A DNA stretch of 64,000 nucleotides from Liolophura sinensis (lineage: Eukaryota > Mollusca > Polyplacophora > Chitonida > Chitonidae), in the NCBI RefSeq assembly GCF_032854445.1, contig NW_027018061.1, positions 1-64,000 of the forward strand, written 5' to 3'. A program made the translations under genes and the position numbers. Below the pieces are notes generated by a model. It searched no databases. It was given only the letters and a program-made list of their open reading frames with translations, and was not told the origin of the DNA. This document shows positions 25,801 through 39,000 of the stretch, piece by piece (within the stretch, counting starts at the first letter, position 1; the number at the start of each line of letters is the position of its first letter).

Positions 25801-28720
25801 AATCTCAATGTCTTTATCTACGTGTAGAAAAACCACACCATTTGTACGTGATAAACACAAGGTACTTGATACAGTCTGCTGTAAAAAGTACAACTGAACA
25901 CTGACCCACTTCAGTAAGGTGCCAAAAGATGCGGAATTGAGCCAGGCATCGGCAGCTGTTGAAAAATTGCAAATTTCCCTGGTTTCCATGGAGTAAGAGC
26001 CGTTGCAGGGCACGTGATTATGACATCAATGATCATTCAATTGTCACTACAGCCAAATGTATTGGTCGGAGAGCAACGCGGTTTGCAGCATTCGATTTCT
26101 CGTCACAAAATACGTCGGATTAGCCTCTTACCAGCAGCACTGGAACAGTTTTTCCACTTTTGCATTTTTGCCTGGTCTTTTTGTTAATTGAAATCGGCTA
26201 CACTGTACTCTGTACAATCGCGACTGGTCATTACTATATTCAACTTTTGACTATAAGTTATGTGCCCTTCGGTAGCCCAGAAGACCTGAAATCTTTGGGC
26301 CAAGCCCATTTAACTCACCCAGCAATTGTCTTACTTCTAAGTCCAAGACAATCTCAATGTCTTTATCTACGTGTAGAAAAACCACACCATTTGTACATGA
26401 AAAACACAAGATACTTGATACAGTCTGCTGTAAAAAGTACAACGAAACACTGACCCACATTTATAAGGTGCCAAAAGATGCGGAATTGGGCCAGTTATCG
26501 GCAGCTGTTAAAAAATTGCAAATATCCCTGGTTTCCATGGAGTAGGAGCCGTTGCTGTGCACGTGATTATGACATCAATGATCATTCAATTGTCGCTACA
26601 GCCAAACGTATTGGTCGGAGAGCAACGCGGTTTGCACCATTCGATTTCTCGTCACAAAATACGTCGGATTAGCCTCTTACCAGCAGCACTGGAACAGTTT
26701 TTCCACCTTTGCATTTTTGCCTGGTCTTTTTGTTAATTGAAATCGGCTACACTGTACTCTGTACAATCGCGACTGATCATTACTATATTCAACTTTTGAT
26801 TATAAGTTATGTGCCCTTCGGTAGCCTAGAAGACCTGAAATCTTTGGGCCAAGCCCATTTAACTCACCCAGCAATGTCCTACTTCTAAGTCCAAGACAAT
26901 CTCAATGTCTTTATCTACGTGTAGAAAAACCACACCATTTGTACATAAAAAACACAAGGTACTTGATACAGTCTGCTGTAAAAAGTACAACTAAACACTG
27001 ACCAACATTTATAAGGTGCCAAAAGATGCGGAATTGAGCCAGGCATCGGCAGCTGTTGAAAAATTGCAAATTTCCCTGGTTTCCATGGAGTAAGAGCCGT
27101 TGCTGGGCACGTGATTATGACATCAATGATCATTCAATTGTCACTACAGGCAAAAGTATTGGTCGGAGAGCAACGCGGTTTGCACCATTCGATTTCTCGT
27201 CACAAAATACGTCGGATTAGCCTCTTACCAGCAGCACTGGAACAGTTTTTCCACTTTTGCATTTTTGCCTGGTCTTTTTGTTAATTGAAATCGGCTACAC
27301 TGTACTCTGTACAATCGCGACTGTCATTACTATATTCAACTTTTGACTATAAGTTATGTGCCCTTCGGTAGCCCAGAAGACCTGGAAATCTTTGGGCCAA
27401 GCCCATTTAACTCACCCAGCAATTGTCTTACTTCTAAGTGCAAGACAATCTCAATGTCTTTATCTACGTGTAGAAAAACCACACACCATTTGTACATAAA
27501 AAAACACAAGGTACTTGATACAGTCTGCTGTAAAAAGTACAACTAAACACTGACCAAAATTAATAAGGTGCCAAAAGATGCGGAATTGAGCCAGGCATCG
27601 GCAGCTGTTGAAAATTGCAAATTTCCCTGGTTTCCATGGAGTAAGAGCCGTTGCTGGGCACGTGATTATGACATAAATGATCATTCAATTGTCACTACAG
27701 GCAAAAGTATTGGTCGGAGAGCAACGCGGTTTGCACCATTCGATTTCTCGTCACAAATACGTCGGATTAGCCTCTTACCAGCAGCACTGGAACAGTTTTC
27801 GCACTTTTGCATTTTTGCCTGGTCTTTTTGTTAATTGAAATCGGCTACACTGTACTCCTGTACAATCGCGACTGGTCATTACTATATTCAACTTTTGACT
27901 ATAAGTTATGTGCCCTTCGGTAGCCCAGAAGACGTCAAATCTTTGGGCTAAGCCCATTTAACTCACCCAGCAATTGTCTTTCTTCTAAGTGCAATGACAA
28001 TCTCAATGTCTTTATCTACGTGTAGAAAAACCACACCATTTGTACGTGATAACACAAGGTACTTGATACAGTCTGCTGTAAAAAGTACAACTGACCACAG
28101 ACCCACATGAATAAGGTGCCAAAAGATGCGGAATTGAGCCAGGCATCGGCAGCTGTTGAAAAATTGCAAATTTCCCTGGTTTCCATGGAGTAAGAGCCGT
28201 TGCTGGGCACGTGATTATGACATAAATGATCATTCAATTGTCGCTACAGCCAAACGTAATGGTTGGAGAGCAACGGCGGGATTGCACCATTCGATTTCTC
28301 GTCACAAAATACGTCGGATTAGCCTCTTACCAGCAGCACTGGAACAGTTTTTCCACTTTTGCATTTTTGCTGGTCTTTTTGTAATTGAAATCGGCTACAC
28401 TGTACTCTGTACAATCGCGACTGGTCATTACTATATTCAACTTTTGACTATAGTTATGTGCCCTTCGGTAGCCCAGAAGACCTGAAATCTTTGGGCCAAG
28501 GCCCATTTAACTCACCGAGCAATTGTCTTACTTCTAAGTGCAAGACAATCTCAATGTTCTTTATCTACGTGTAGAAAAACCACACCATTTGTACATGAAA
28601 AACACAAGGTACTTGATACAGTCTGCTGTAAAAAGTACAACTAAACACTGACCCACATTATAAGGTGCCAAAAGATGCGGAATTGGGCCAGGCATCGGCA
28701 GCTGTTTAAAAAATTGCAAA
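22840..28720 (+). other. Dense run of 1-2 bp indels within the satellite
   Basis: Starting with ggaaacag and tttttcccac near 22,846-22,860 and ending with gctgtttaaaaaa near 28,705, I could list roughly 35 single- or double-base insertions and deletions, many in homopolymers or short runs (gcaaagac, aacaaacgcgg, atcgggctac, gcggactgg, aactttttgac, accacacacc, tactcctgtac). The preceding 8 kb has units of exactly 549 bp. Base substitutions do not rise in parallel. This suggests an under-polished consensus in this stretch; a biological cause is less likely. Confidence 0.8.
25321..25365 (+). other. 8 bp deletion in a satellite monomer
   Basis: The usual ctgtaaaaagtacaactaaac reads ctgtaaactaaac here, a loss of aagtacaa relative to the matching monomer of HOR copies 1 and 2 (near 17,640 and 21,483). 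An extra a follows in accaacaatttat. The deletion lies inside the indel-rich stretch, so it may be a consensus error rather than a real change. Confidence 0.75.
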
Positions 28721-31700
28721 TATCCCTGATTTCCATGGAGTAAGAGCCGTTGCTGGGCACGTGATTATGACATAAATGATCATTCAATTGTCGCTACAGC
28801 CAAACGTATTGGTCGGAGAGCAACGCGGTTTGCACCATTCGATTTCTCGTCACAAAATACGTCGGATTAGCCTCTTACCAGCAGCACTGGAACAGTTTTT
28901 CCACTTTTGCATTTTTGCCTGGTCTTTTTGTTAATTGAAATCGGCTACACTGTACTCTGTACAATCGCGACTGGTCATTACTATATTCAACTTTTGACTA
29001 TAAGTTATGTGCCCTTCGGTAGCCCAGAAGACCTGAAATCTTTGGGCCAAGCCCATTTAACTCACCCAGCAATTGTCTTACTTCTAAGTCCAAGACAATC
29101 TCAATGTCTTTATCTACGTGTAGAAAAACCACACCATTTGTACATAAATAACACAAGGTACTTGATACAGTCTGCTGTAAAAAGTACAACTAAACACTGA
29201 CCCACATTTATAAGGTGCCAAAAGATGCGGAATTGGGCCAGGCATCGGCAGCTGTTAAAAAATTGCAAATATCCCTGGTTTCCATGGAGTAAGAGCCGTT
29301 GCTGGGCACGTGATTATGACATAAATGATCATTCAATTGTCACTACAGCCAAACGTATTGGTCGGAGAGCAACGCGGTTTGCACCATTCGATTTCTCGTC
29401 ACAAAATACGTCGGATTAGCCTCTTACCAGCAGCACTGGAACAGTTTTTCCACTTTTGCATTTTTGCCTGGTCTTTTTGTTAATTGAAATCGGCTACACT
29501 GTACTCTGTACAATCGCGACTGGTCATTACTATATTCAACTTTTGACTATAAGTTATGTGCCCTTCGGTAGCCCAGAAGACCTGAAATCTTTGGGCCAAG
29601 CCCATTTAACTCACCCAGCAATTGTCTTACTTCTAAGTGCAAGACAATCTCAATGTCTTTATCTACGTGTAGAAAAACCACACCATTTGTACATAATAAA
29701 CACAAGGTACTTGATACAGTCTGCTGTTAAAAGTACAACTAAACACTGACCAACATTTATAAGTTGCCAAAAGATGCGGAATTGAGCCAGGCATCGGCAG
29801 CTGTTGAAAAATTGCAAATTTCCCTGGTTTTAATGGAGTAAGAGCCGTTGCTGGGCACGTGATTATGACATAAATGATCATTCAATTGTCACTACAGGCA
29901 AAAGTATTGGTCGGAGAGCAACGCGGTTTGCACCATTCGATTTCTCGTCACAAAATACGTCGGATTAGCCTCTTACCAGCAGCACTGGAACAGTTTTCGC
30001 ACTTTTGCATTTTTGCCTGGTCTTTTTGTTAATTGAAATCGGCTACACTGTACTCTGTACAATCGCGACTGGTCATTACTATATTCAACTTTTGACTATA
30101 AGTTATGTGCCCTTCGGTAGCCCAGAAGACCTGAAATTTTTGGGCTAAGCTCATTTAACTCACCCAGCAATTGTCTTACTTCTAAGTGCAAGACAATCTC
30201 AATGTCTTTATCTACGTGTAGAAAAACCACACCATTTGTACGTGATAAACACAAGGTACTTGATACAGTCTGCTGTAAAAAGTACAACTGACCACAGACC
30301 CACATGAATAAGGTGCCAATAGATGCGGAATTGAGCCAGGCATCGGCAGCTGTTGAAAAATTGCAAATTTCCCTGGTTTCCATGGAGTAAGAGCCGTTGC
30401 TGGGCACGTGATTATGACATAAATGATCATTCAATTGTCGCTACAGCAAAACGTAATGGTCGGAGAGCAACGCGGATTGCACCATTCGATTTCTCGTCAC
30501 AAAATACGTCGGATTAGCCTCTTACCAGCAGCACTGGAACAGTTTTTCCACTTTTGCATTTTTGCCTGGTCTTTTTGTTAATTGAAATCGGCTACACTGT
30601 ACTCTGTACAATCGCGACTGGTCATTACTATATTCAACTTTTGACTATAAGTTATGTGCCCTTCGGTAGCCCAGAAGACCTGAAATCTTTGGGCTAAGCC
30701 CATTTAACTCACCCAGCAATTGTCTTACTTCTAAGTCCAAGACAATCTCAATGTCTTTATCTACGTGTAGAAAAACCACACCATTTGTACGTGAAAAACA
30801 CAAGGTACTTGATACAGTCTGCTGTAAAAAGTACAACTGACCACAGACCCACATGAATAAGGTGCCAAAAGATGCGGAATTGAGCCAGGCATCGGCAGCT
30901 GTTGAAAAATTGCAAATTTCCCTGGTTTCCATGGAGGAAGAGCCGTTGCAGGGCACGTGATTATGACATAAATGATCATTCAATTGTCACTACAGCCAAA
31001 CGTATTGGTCGGAGAACAACGCGGTTTGCACCATTCGATTTCTCGTCACAAAATACGTCGGATTAGCCTCTTACCAGCAGCACTGGAACAGTTTTCGCAC
31101 TTTTGCATTTTTGCCTGGTATTTTTGTTAATTGAAATCGGCTACACTGTACTCTGTACAATCGCGACTGGTCATTACTATATTCAACTTTTGACTATAAG
31201 TTATGTGCACTTCGGTAGCCCAGAAGACCTGAAATCTTTGGGCTAAGCCCATTTAACTCACCCAGCAATTGTCTTACTTCTAAGTGCAAGACAATCTCAA
31301 TGTCTTTATCTACGTGTAGAAAAACCACACCATTTGTACATAAAAAACACAAGGTACTTGATACAGTCTGCTGTAAAAAGTACAACTAAACACTGGCCAA
31401 AAGATGCGGAATTGAGCCAGGCATCGGCAGCTGTTGAAAAATTGCAAATTTCCCTGGTTTCCATGGAGTAAGAGCCGTTGCTGGGCACGTGATTATGACA
31501 TAAATGATCATTCAATTGTCACTACAGCCAAAAGTATTGGTCGGAGAGCAACGCGGTTTGCACCATTCGATTTCTCGTCACAAAATACGTCGGATTAGCC
31601 TCTTACCAGCAGCACTGGAACAGTTTTCGCACTTTTGCATTTTTACCTGGTCTTTTTGTTAATTGAAATCGGCTACACTGTACTCTGTACAATCGCGACT

Positions 31701-32780
31701 GGTCATTACTATATTCTACTTTTGACTATAAGTTATGTGCCCTTCGGTAGCCCAGAAGACCTGAAATTTTTGGGCTAAGCCCATTTAACTCACCCAGCAA
31801 TTGCCTTACATCTAAGTGCAAGACAATCTCAATGTCTTTATCTACGTGTAGAAAAACCACACCATTTGTACGTGATAAACACAAGGTACTTGATACAGTC
31901 TGCTGTAAAAAGTACAACTGAACACTGACCCACTTCAGTAAAGTGCCAAAAGATGCGGAATTGAGCCAGGCATCGGCAGCTGTTGAAAAATTGCAAATTT
32001 CCCTGGTTTCCATGGAGTAAGAGCCGTTGCTGGGCACGTGATTATGACATAAATAATCATGCAATTGTCGATACAGCCAAAAGTATTGGTCGGAGAGCAA
32101 CGCGGTTTGCACCATTCGATTTCTCGTCACAAAATACGTCGGATTAGCCTCTTACCAGCAGCACTGGAACAGTTTTTCCACTTTTGCATTTTTACCTGGT
32201 CTTTTTGTTAATTGAAATCGGCTACACTGTACTCTGTACAATCGCGACTGGTCATTACTATATTCAACTTTTTACTATAAGTTATGTGCCCTTCGGTAGC
32301 CCAGAAGACCTGAAATCTTTGGGCTAAGCCCATTTAACTCACCCAGCAATTGCCTTACTTCTAAGTGCAAGACAATCTCAATGTCTTTATCTACGTGTAG
32401 AAAAACCACACCATTTGTACATGAAAAACACAAGGTACTTGATACAGTCTGCTGTAAAAAGTACAACTGAACACTGACTCACTTCAGTAAGGTGCCAAAA
32501 GATGCGGAATTGAGACAGGCATCGGCAGCTGTTGAAAAATTGCAAATTTCCCTGGTTTCCATGGAGTAAGAGCCGTTGCAGGGCACGTGATTATGACATA
32601 AATGATCATTCAATTGTCACTACAGCCAAAAGTGTTGGTCGGAGAGCAACGCGGTTTGCACCATTCGATTTCTCGTCACAAAATACGTCGGATTAGCCTC
32701 TTACCAGCAGCACTGGAACAGTTTTTTCCACTTTTGCATTTTTGCCTGGTCTTTTTGTTAATTGAAATCGGCTACACTGT
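26020..32780 (+). repeat. Irregular monomer mixture (~12 units)
   Basis: The monomers here are of types found elsewhere in the array, with no clean HOR. The order of types from about 30.6 to 32.8 kb partly echoes the order inside the 7-monomer block, suggesting an older and more eroded relative of it. The first 2.7 kb is rich in 1-2 bp indels. One monomer near 31.4 kb has a 17 bp deletion. No gene is present. Confidence 0.75.
31381..31410 (+). other. 17 bp deletion in a satellite monomer
   Basis: Other monomers read cactgaccaacatttataaggtgccaa in pieces across this region. Here cactg joins directly to gccaaaag, so the 17 bases between are missing. The anchor spacing confirms it: 31,194 to 31,726 is 532 bp, exactly 549 minus 17. 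The loss falls in the variable box. Neighbouring monomers have normal lengths, so this looks like a real single event rather than part of an error cluster. Confidence 0.9.
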
Positions 32781-35700
32781 ACTCTGTACAATCGCGACTG
32801 GTCATTACTATATTCAACTTTTGACTATAAGTTATGTGCCCTTCGGTAGCCCAGAAGACCTGAAATCTTTGGGCCAAGCCCATTTAACTCACCCAGCAAT
32901 TGTCTTACTTCTAAGTCCAAGACAATCTCAATGTCTTTATCTACGTGTAGAAAAACCACACCATTTGTACGTGAAAAACACAAGGTAGTTGATACAGTCT
33001 GCTGTAAAAAGTACAACTGACCACAGACCCACATAAATAAGGTGCCAAAAGATGCGGAATTGAGCCAGGCATCGGCAGCTGTTGAAAAATTGCAAATTTC
33101 CCTGGTTTCCATGGAGTAAGAGCCGTTGCTGGGCACGTGATTATGACATAAATGATCATTCAATTGTCGCTACAACCAAACGTATTGGTCGGAGAGCAAC
33201 GCGGATTGCACCATTCGATTTCTCGTCACAAAATACGTCGGATTAGCCTCTTACCAGCAGCACTGGAACAGTTTTCGCACTTTTGCATTTTTGCCTGGTC
33301 TTTTTGTTAATTGAAATCGGCTACACTGTACTCTGTACAATCGCGACTGGTCATTACTATATTCAACTTTTGACTATAAGTTATGTGCCCTTCGGTAGCC
33401 CAGAAGACGTCAAATCTTTGGGCCAAGCCCATTTAACTCATCCTGGCAATTGTCTTACTTCTAAGTCCAAGACAATCTCAATGTCTTTATCTACGTGTAG
33501 AAAAATCACACCATTTGTACATAAAAAACACAAGGTACTTGATACAGTCTGCTGTAAAAAGTACAACTAAACACTGACCCACATTTATAAGGTGCCAAAA
33601 GATGCGGAATTGGGCCAGGCATCGGCAGCTGTTAAAAAATTGCAAATATCCCTGGTTTCCATGGAGTAAGAGCCGTTGCTGGGCACGTGATTATGACATC
33701 AATGATCATTCAATTGTCACTACAGCCAAAAGTATTGGTCGGAGAGCAACGCGGTTTGCACCATTCGATTTCTCGTCACAAAATACGTCGGATTAGCCTC
33801 TTACCAGCAGCACTGGAACAGTTTTTCCACTTTTGCATTTTTGCCTGGTCTTTTTGTTAATTGAAATCGGCTACACTGTACTCTGTACAATCGCGACTGG
33901 TCATTACTATATTCAACTTTTGACTATATGTTATGTGCCCTTCGGTAGCCCAGAAAACGTCAAATCTTTGGGCTAAGCCCATTTAACTCACCCAGCAATT
34001 GCCTTACTTCTAAGTGCAAGACAATCTCAATGTCTTTATCTACGTGTAGAAAAACCACACCATTTGTACGTGATAAACACAAGGTACTTGATACAGTCTG
34101 CTGTAAAAAGTACAACTGAACACTGACTCACTTCAGTAATGTGCCAAAAGATGCGGAATTGAGCCAGGCATCGGCAGCTGTTGAAAAATTGCAAATTACC
34201 CTGGTTTCCATGGAGTAAGAGCCGTTGCTGGGCACGTGATTATGACATAAATGATCATTCAGTTGTCACTACAGCCAAAAGTATTGGTTGGAGAGCAACG
34301 CGGTTTGCACCATTCGAGTTGTCGTCACAAAATACGTCGGATTAGCCTCTTACCAGCAGCACTGGAACAGTTTTTCCACTTTTGCATTTTTGCCTGGTCT
34401 TTTTGTTAATTGAAATCGGCTACACTGTACTCTGTACAATCGCGACTGGTCATTACTATATTCAACTTTTGACTATAAGTTATGTGCCCTTCGGTAGCCC
34501 AGAAGACCTGAAATCTTTGGGCCAAGCCCATTTAACTCACCCAGGAATTGTCTTACTTCTAAGTCCAAGACAATCTCAATGTCTTTATCTACGTGTAGAA
34601 AAACCACACCATTTGTACGTGAAAAACACAAGGGAGTTGATACAGTCTGCTGTAAAAAGTACAACTGACCACAGACCCACATAAATAAGGTGCCAAAAGA
34701 TGCGGAATTGAGCCAGGCATCGGCAGCTGTTGAAAATTGCAAATTTCCCTGGTTTCCATGGAGTAAGAGCCGTTGCTGGGCACGTGATTATGACATAAAT
34801 GATCATTCAATTGTCGCTACAACCAAACGTATTGGTCGGAGAGCAACGCGGATTGCACCATTCGATTTCTCGTCACAAAATACGTCGGATTAGCCTCTTA
34901 CCAGCAGCACTGGAACAGTTTTCGCACTTTTGCCTTTTTGCCTGGTCTTTTTGTTAATTGAAATCGGCTACACTGTACTCTGTACAATCGCGACTGGTCA
35001 TTACTATATTCAACTTTTGACTATAAGTTATGTGCCCTTCGGTAGCCCAGAAGACGTCAAATCTTTGGGCCAAGCCCATTTAACTCACCCTGGCAATTGT
35101 CTTACTTCTAAGTCCAAGACAATCTCAATGTCTTTATCTACGTGTAGAAAAATCACACCATTTGTACATAAAAAACACAAGGTACTTGATACAGTCTGCT
35201 GTAAAAAGTACAACTAAACACTGACCCACATTTATAAGGTGCCAAAAGATGCGGAATTGGGCCAGGCATCGGCAGCTGTTAAAAAATTGCAAATATCCCT
35301 GGTTTCCATGGAGTAAGAGCCGTTGCTGGGCACGTGATTATGACATCAATGATCATTCAATTGTCGCTACACCAAAAGTATTGGTCGGAGAGCAACGCGG
35401 TTTGCACCATTCGATTTCTCGTCACAAAGTACGTCGGATTAGCCTCTTACCAGCAGCACTGGAACAGTTTTTCCACTTTTGCATTTTTACCTGGTCTTTT
35501 TGTTAATTGAAAATCGGCTACACTGTACTCTATACAATCGCGACTGGTCATTACTATATTCAACTTTTGACTATATGTTATGTGCCCTTCGGTAGCCCAG
35601 AAAACGTCAAATCTTAGGGCTAAGCCCATTTAACTCACCCAGCAATTGCCTTACTTCTAAGTGCAAGACAATCTCAATGTCTTTATCTACGTGTAGAAAA

Positions 35701-36080
35701 ACCACACCATTTGTACGTGATAAACACAAGGTACTTGATACAGTCTGCTGTTAAAAGTACAACTGAACACTGACTCACTTCAGTAAGGTGCCAAAAGATG
35801 CGGAATTGAGCCAGGCATCGGCAGCTGTTGAAAAATTGCAAATTACCCTGGTTTCCATGGAGTAAGAGCCGTTGCTGGGCACGTGATTATGACATAAATG
35901 ATCATTCAATTGTCACTACAGCCAAAAGTATTGGTTGGAGAGCAACGCGGTTTGCACCATTCGAGTTGTCGTCACAAAATACGTCGGATTAGCCTCTTAC
36001 CAGCAGCACTGGAACAGTTTTTCCACTTTTGCATTTTTGCCTGGTTATTTTGTTAATTGAAATCGGCTACACTGTACTCT
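32780..36080 (+). repeat. Higher-order repeat: 3 monomers (~1,647 bp), two copies
   Basis: The copies are about 32,780-34,430 and 34,431-36,080. Shared rare variants are tacaaccaaacg (near 33,172 and 34,819), ctggcaattg (near 33,443 and 35,090), gaaaaatcacacc (near 33,511 and 35,148), cccagaaaacgtc (near 33,949 and 35,597), gcaaattaccctgg (near 34,191 and 35,838) and attcgagttgtcg (near 34,313 and 35,960). More than ten differences separate the copies, including a/c at cttttgcctttttg and g/a changes, so this duplication is older than the 44.7 kb one or has been overwritten in patches by gene conversion. Confidence 0.88.
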
Positions 36081-39000
36081 GTACAATCGCGACTGGTCAT
36101 TACTATATTCAACTTTTGACTATAAGTTATGTGCCCTTCGGTAGCCCAGAAGACCTGAAATCTTTGGGCTAAGCCCATTTAACTCAGCCAGCAATTGCCT
36201 TACTTCTAAGTGCAAGACAATCTCAATGTCTTTATCTACGTGTAGAAAAACCACACCATTTGTACGTGATAAACACAAGGTACTTGATACAGTCTGCTGT
36301 AAAAAGTACAACTGAACACTGACCCACTTCAGTAAGGTGCCAAAAGATGCGGAATTGAGCCAGGCATCGGCAGCTGTTGAAAAATTGCAAATTTCCCTGG
36401 TTTCCATGGAGTAAGAGCCGTTGCTGGGCACGTGATTATGACATAAATAATCATTCAATTGTCACTACAGCCAAAAGTATTGGTCGGAGAGCAACGCGGT
36501 TTGCACCATTCGATTTCTCGTCACAAAATACGTCGGATTAGCCTCTTAACAGCAGCACTGGAACAGTTTTCGCACTTTTGCAATTTTGCCTGGTCTTTTT
36601 GTTAATTGAAATCGGCTACACTGTACTCTGTACAATGGCGACTGGTCATTACTATATTCAACTTTTGACTATAAGTTATGTGCCCTTCGGTAGCCCAGAA
36701 GACCTGAAATCTTTGGGCCAAGCCCATTTAACTCACCCAGCAATTGTCTTACTTCTAAGTGCAAGACAATCTCAATGTCTTTATCTACGTGTAGAAAAAC
36801 CACACCATTTGTACGTAAAAAACACAAGGTACTTGATACAGTCTGCTGTAAAAAGTACAACTAAACACTGACCCACATTTATAAGGTGCCAAAAGATGCG
36901 GAATTGGGCCAGGCATCGGCAGCTGTTAAAAATTGCAAATATCCCTGGTTTTAATGGAGTAAGAGCCGTTGCTACGCACGTGATTATGACATCAATGATC
37001 ATTCAATTGTCACTACAGCCAAAAGTATTGGTCGGAGAGCAACGCGGTTTGCACCATTCGTTTTCTCGTTACAAAATACGTCGGATTAGCCTCTTACCAG
37101 CAGCACTGGAACAGTTTTCGCACTTTTGCATTTTTACCTGGTCTTTTTGTTAATTGAAATCGGCTACACTGTACTGTGTACAATCGCGACTGGTCATTAC
37201 TATATTCAACTTTTGACTATAAGTTATGTGCCCTTCGGTAGCCCAGAAGACCTGAAATCTTTGGGCTAAGCCCATTTAACTCACCCAGCAATTGCCTTAC
37301 TTCTAAGTGCAAGACAATCTCAATGTCTTTATCTACGTGTAGAAAAACCACACCATTTGTACGTGAGAAACACAAGGTAGTTGATACAGTCTGCTGTAAA
37401 AAGTACAACTGAACACTGACCCACTTCAGTAAGGTGCCAAAAGATGCGGAATTGAGCCAGGCATCGGCAGCTGTTGAAAAATTGCAAATTTCCCTGGTTT
37501 CCATGGAGTAAGAGCCGTTGCTGGCCACGTGATTATGACATAAATGATCATTCAAATGTCACTACAGCCAAAAGTATTGGTCGGAGAGCAACGCGGTTTG
37601 CACCATTCGATTTCTCGTCACAAAATACGTCGGATTAGCCTCTTACCAGCAGCACTGGAACAGTTTTTCCACTTTTGCATTTTTGCCTGGTCTTTTTGTT
37701 AATTGAAATCGGCTACACTGTACTCTGTACAATCGCGACTGGTCATTACTATATTCAACTTTTGACTATAAGTTATGTGCCCTCCGGTAGCCCAGAAGAC
37801 GTCTAATCTTTCGGCTAAGCCCATTTAACTCACCCAGCAATTGTCTTACTTCTAAGTGCAAGACAATCTCAATGTCTTTATCTACGTGTAGAAAAACCAC
37901 ACCATATGTACGTGAAAAACACAAGGTACTTGATACAGTCTGCTGTAAAAAGTACAACTGAACACTGACCCACATTTATAAGGTGCCAGAAGATGCGGAA
38001 TTGGGCCAGGCATCGGCAGCTGTTGAAAAATTGCAAATATCCCTGGTTTCCATGGAGTAAGAGCCGTTGCTGGGCACGTGATTATGACATCAATGATCAT
38101 TGAATTGTCGCTACAGCCAAACGTATTGGTCGGAGAGCAACGTGGTTTGCACCATTCGATTTCTCGTCACAAAATACGTCGGATTAGCCTCTTACCAGCA
38201 GCACTGGAACAGTTTTTCCACTTTTGCATTTTTGCCTTGTCTTTTTGTTAATTGAAATCGGCTACACTGTACTCTGTACAATCGCGACTGGTCATTACTA
38301 TATTCAACTTTTGACTATAAGTTATGTGCCCTTCGGTAGCCCAGAAGACGTCAAATCTTTGGGCTAAGCCCATTTAACTCACCCAGCAATTGTCTTACTT
38401 CTTAGTCCAAGACAATCTCAATGTCTTTATCTACGTGTAGAAAGACCAGACCATTTGTACATAAAAAACACAAGGTACTTGATACAGTCTGCTGTAAAAA
38501 GTACAACTGACCACAGACCCACATTTATAAGGTGCCAAAAGATGCGGAATTGGGCCAGGTATCGGCAGCTGTTGAAAAATTGCAAATATCCCTGGTTTCC
38601 ATGGAGTAAGAGCCGTTGCTGTGCACGTGATTATGACATAAATGATCATTCAATTGTCGCTACAGGCAAAAGTATTGGTCGGAGAGCAACGCGGTTTGCA
38701 CCATTCGATTTGTCGTCACAAAATACGTCGGATTAGCCTCTTACCAGCAGCACTGGAACAATTTTTCCAATTTTGCGTTTTTGCCTGGTCTTTTTGTTAA
38801 TTGAAATCGGCTACACTGTACTCTGTACAATGGCGACTGGTCATTACTATATTCAACTTTTAACTATAAGTTATGTGCCCTTCGGTAGCCCAGAAGACGT
38901 CAAATCTTTGGGCTAAGCCCATTTAACTCACCCAGCAATTGCCTTACTTCTAAGTGCAAGACAATCTCAATGTCTTTATCTACGTGTAGAAAAACCACAC

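Larger units (their letters stand above)
15400..26020 (+). repeat. Higher-order repeat: 7 monomers (3,843 bp), ~2.8 copies
   Basis: Copy 1 is about 15,400-19,242, copy 2 about 19,243-23,085 and partial copy 3 about 23,086-26,020. The offset between copies 1 and 2 is exactly 3,843 (7 x 549) over the whole length. Diagnostic shared variants include ttgctacgcacgtg, cacaaggcacttg, acactgtgctctg, tttgtgcataaaaaac and acactgtacactg. I counted about ten substitutions between copies 1 and 2. Copies 2 and 3 share several that copy 1 lacks (gtagctcagaag, tttttcttaatt, ctttagtaagg), so they are the youngest pair. Copy 3 carries many small indels, noted separately. Matching weakens after about 26,020, where cagttttcgcac changes to cagtttttccac and other differences appear. 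Confidence 0.93.
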
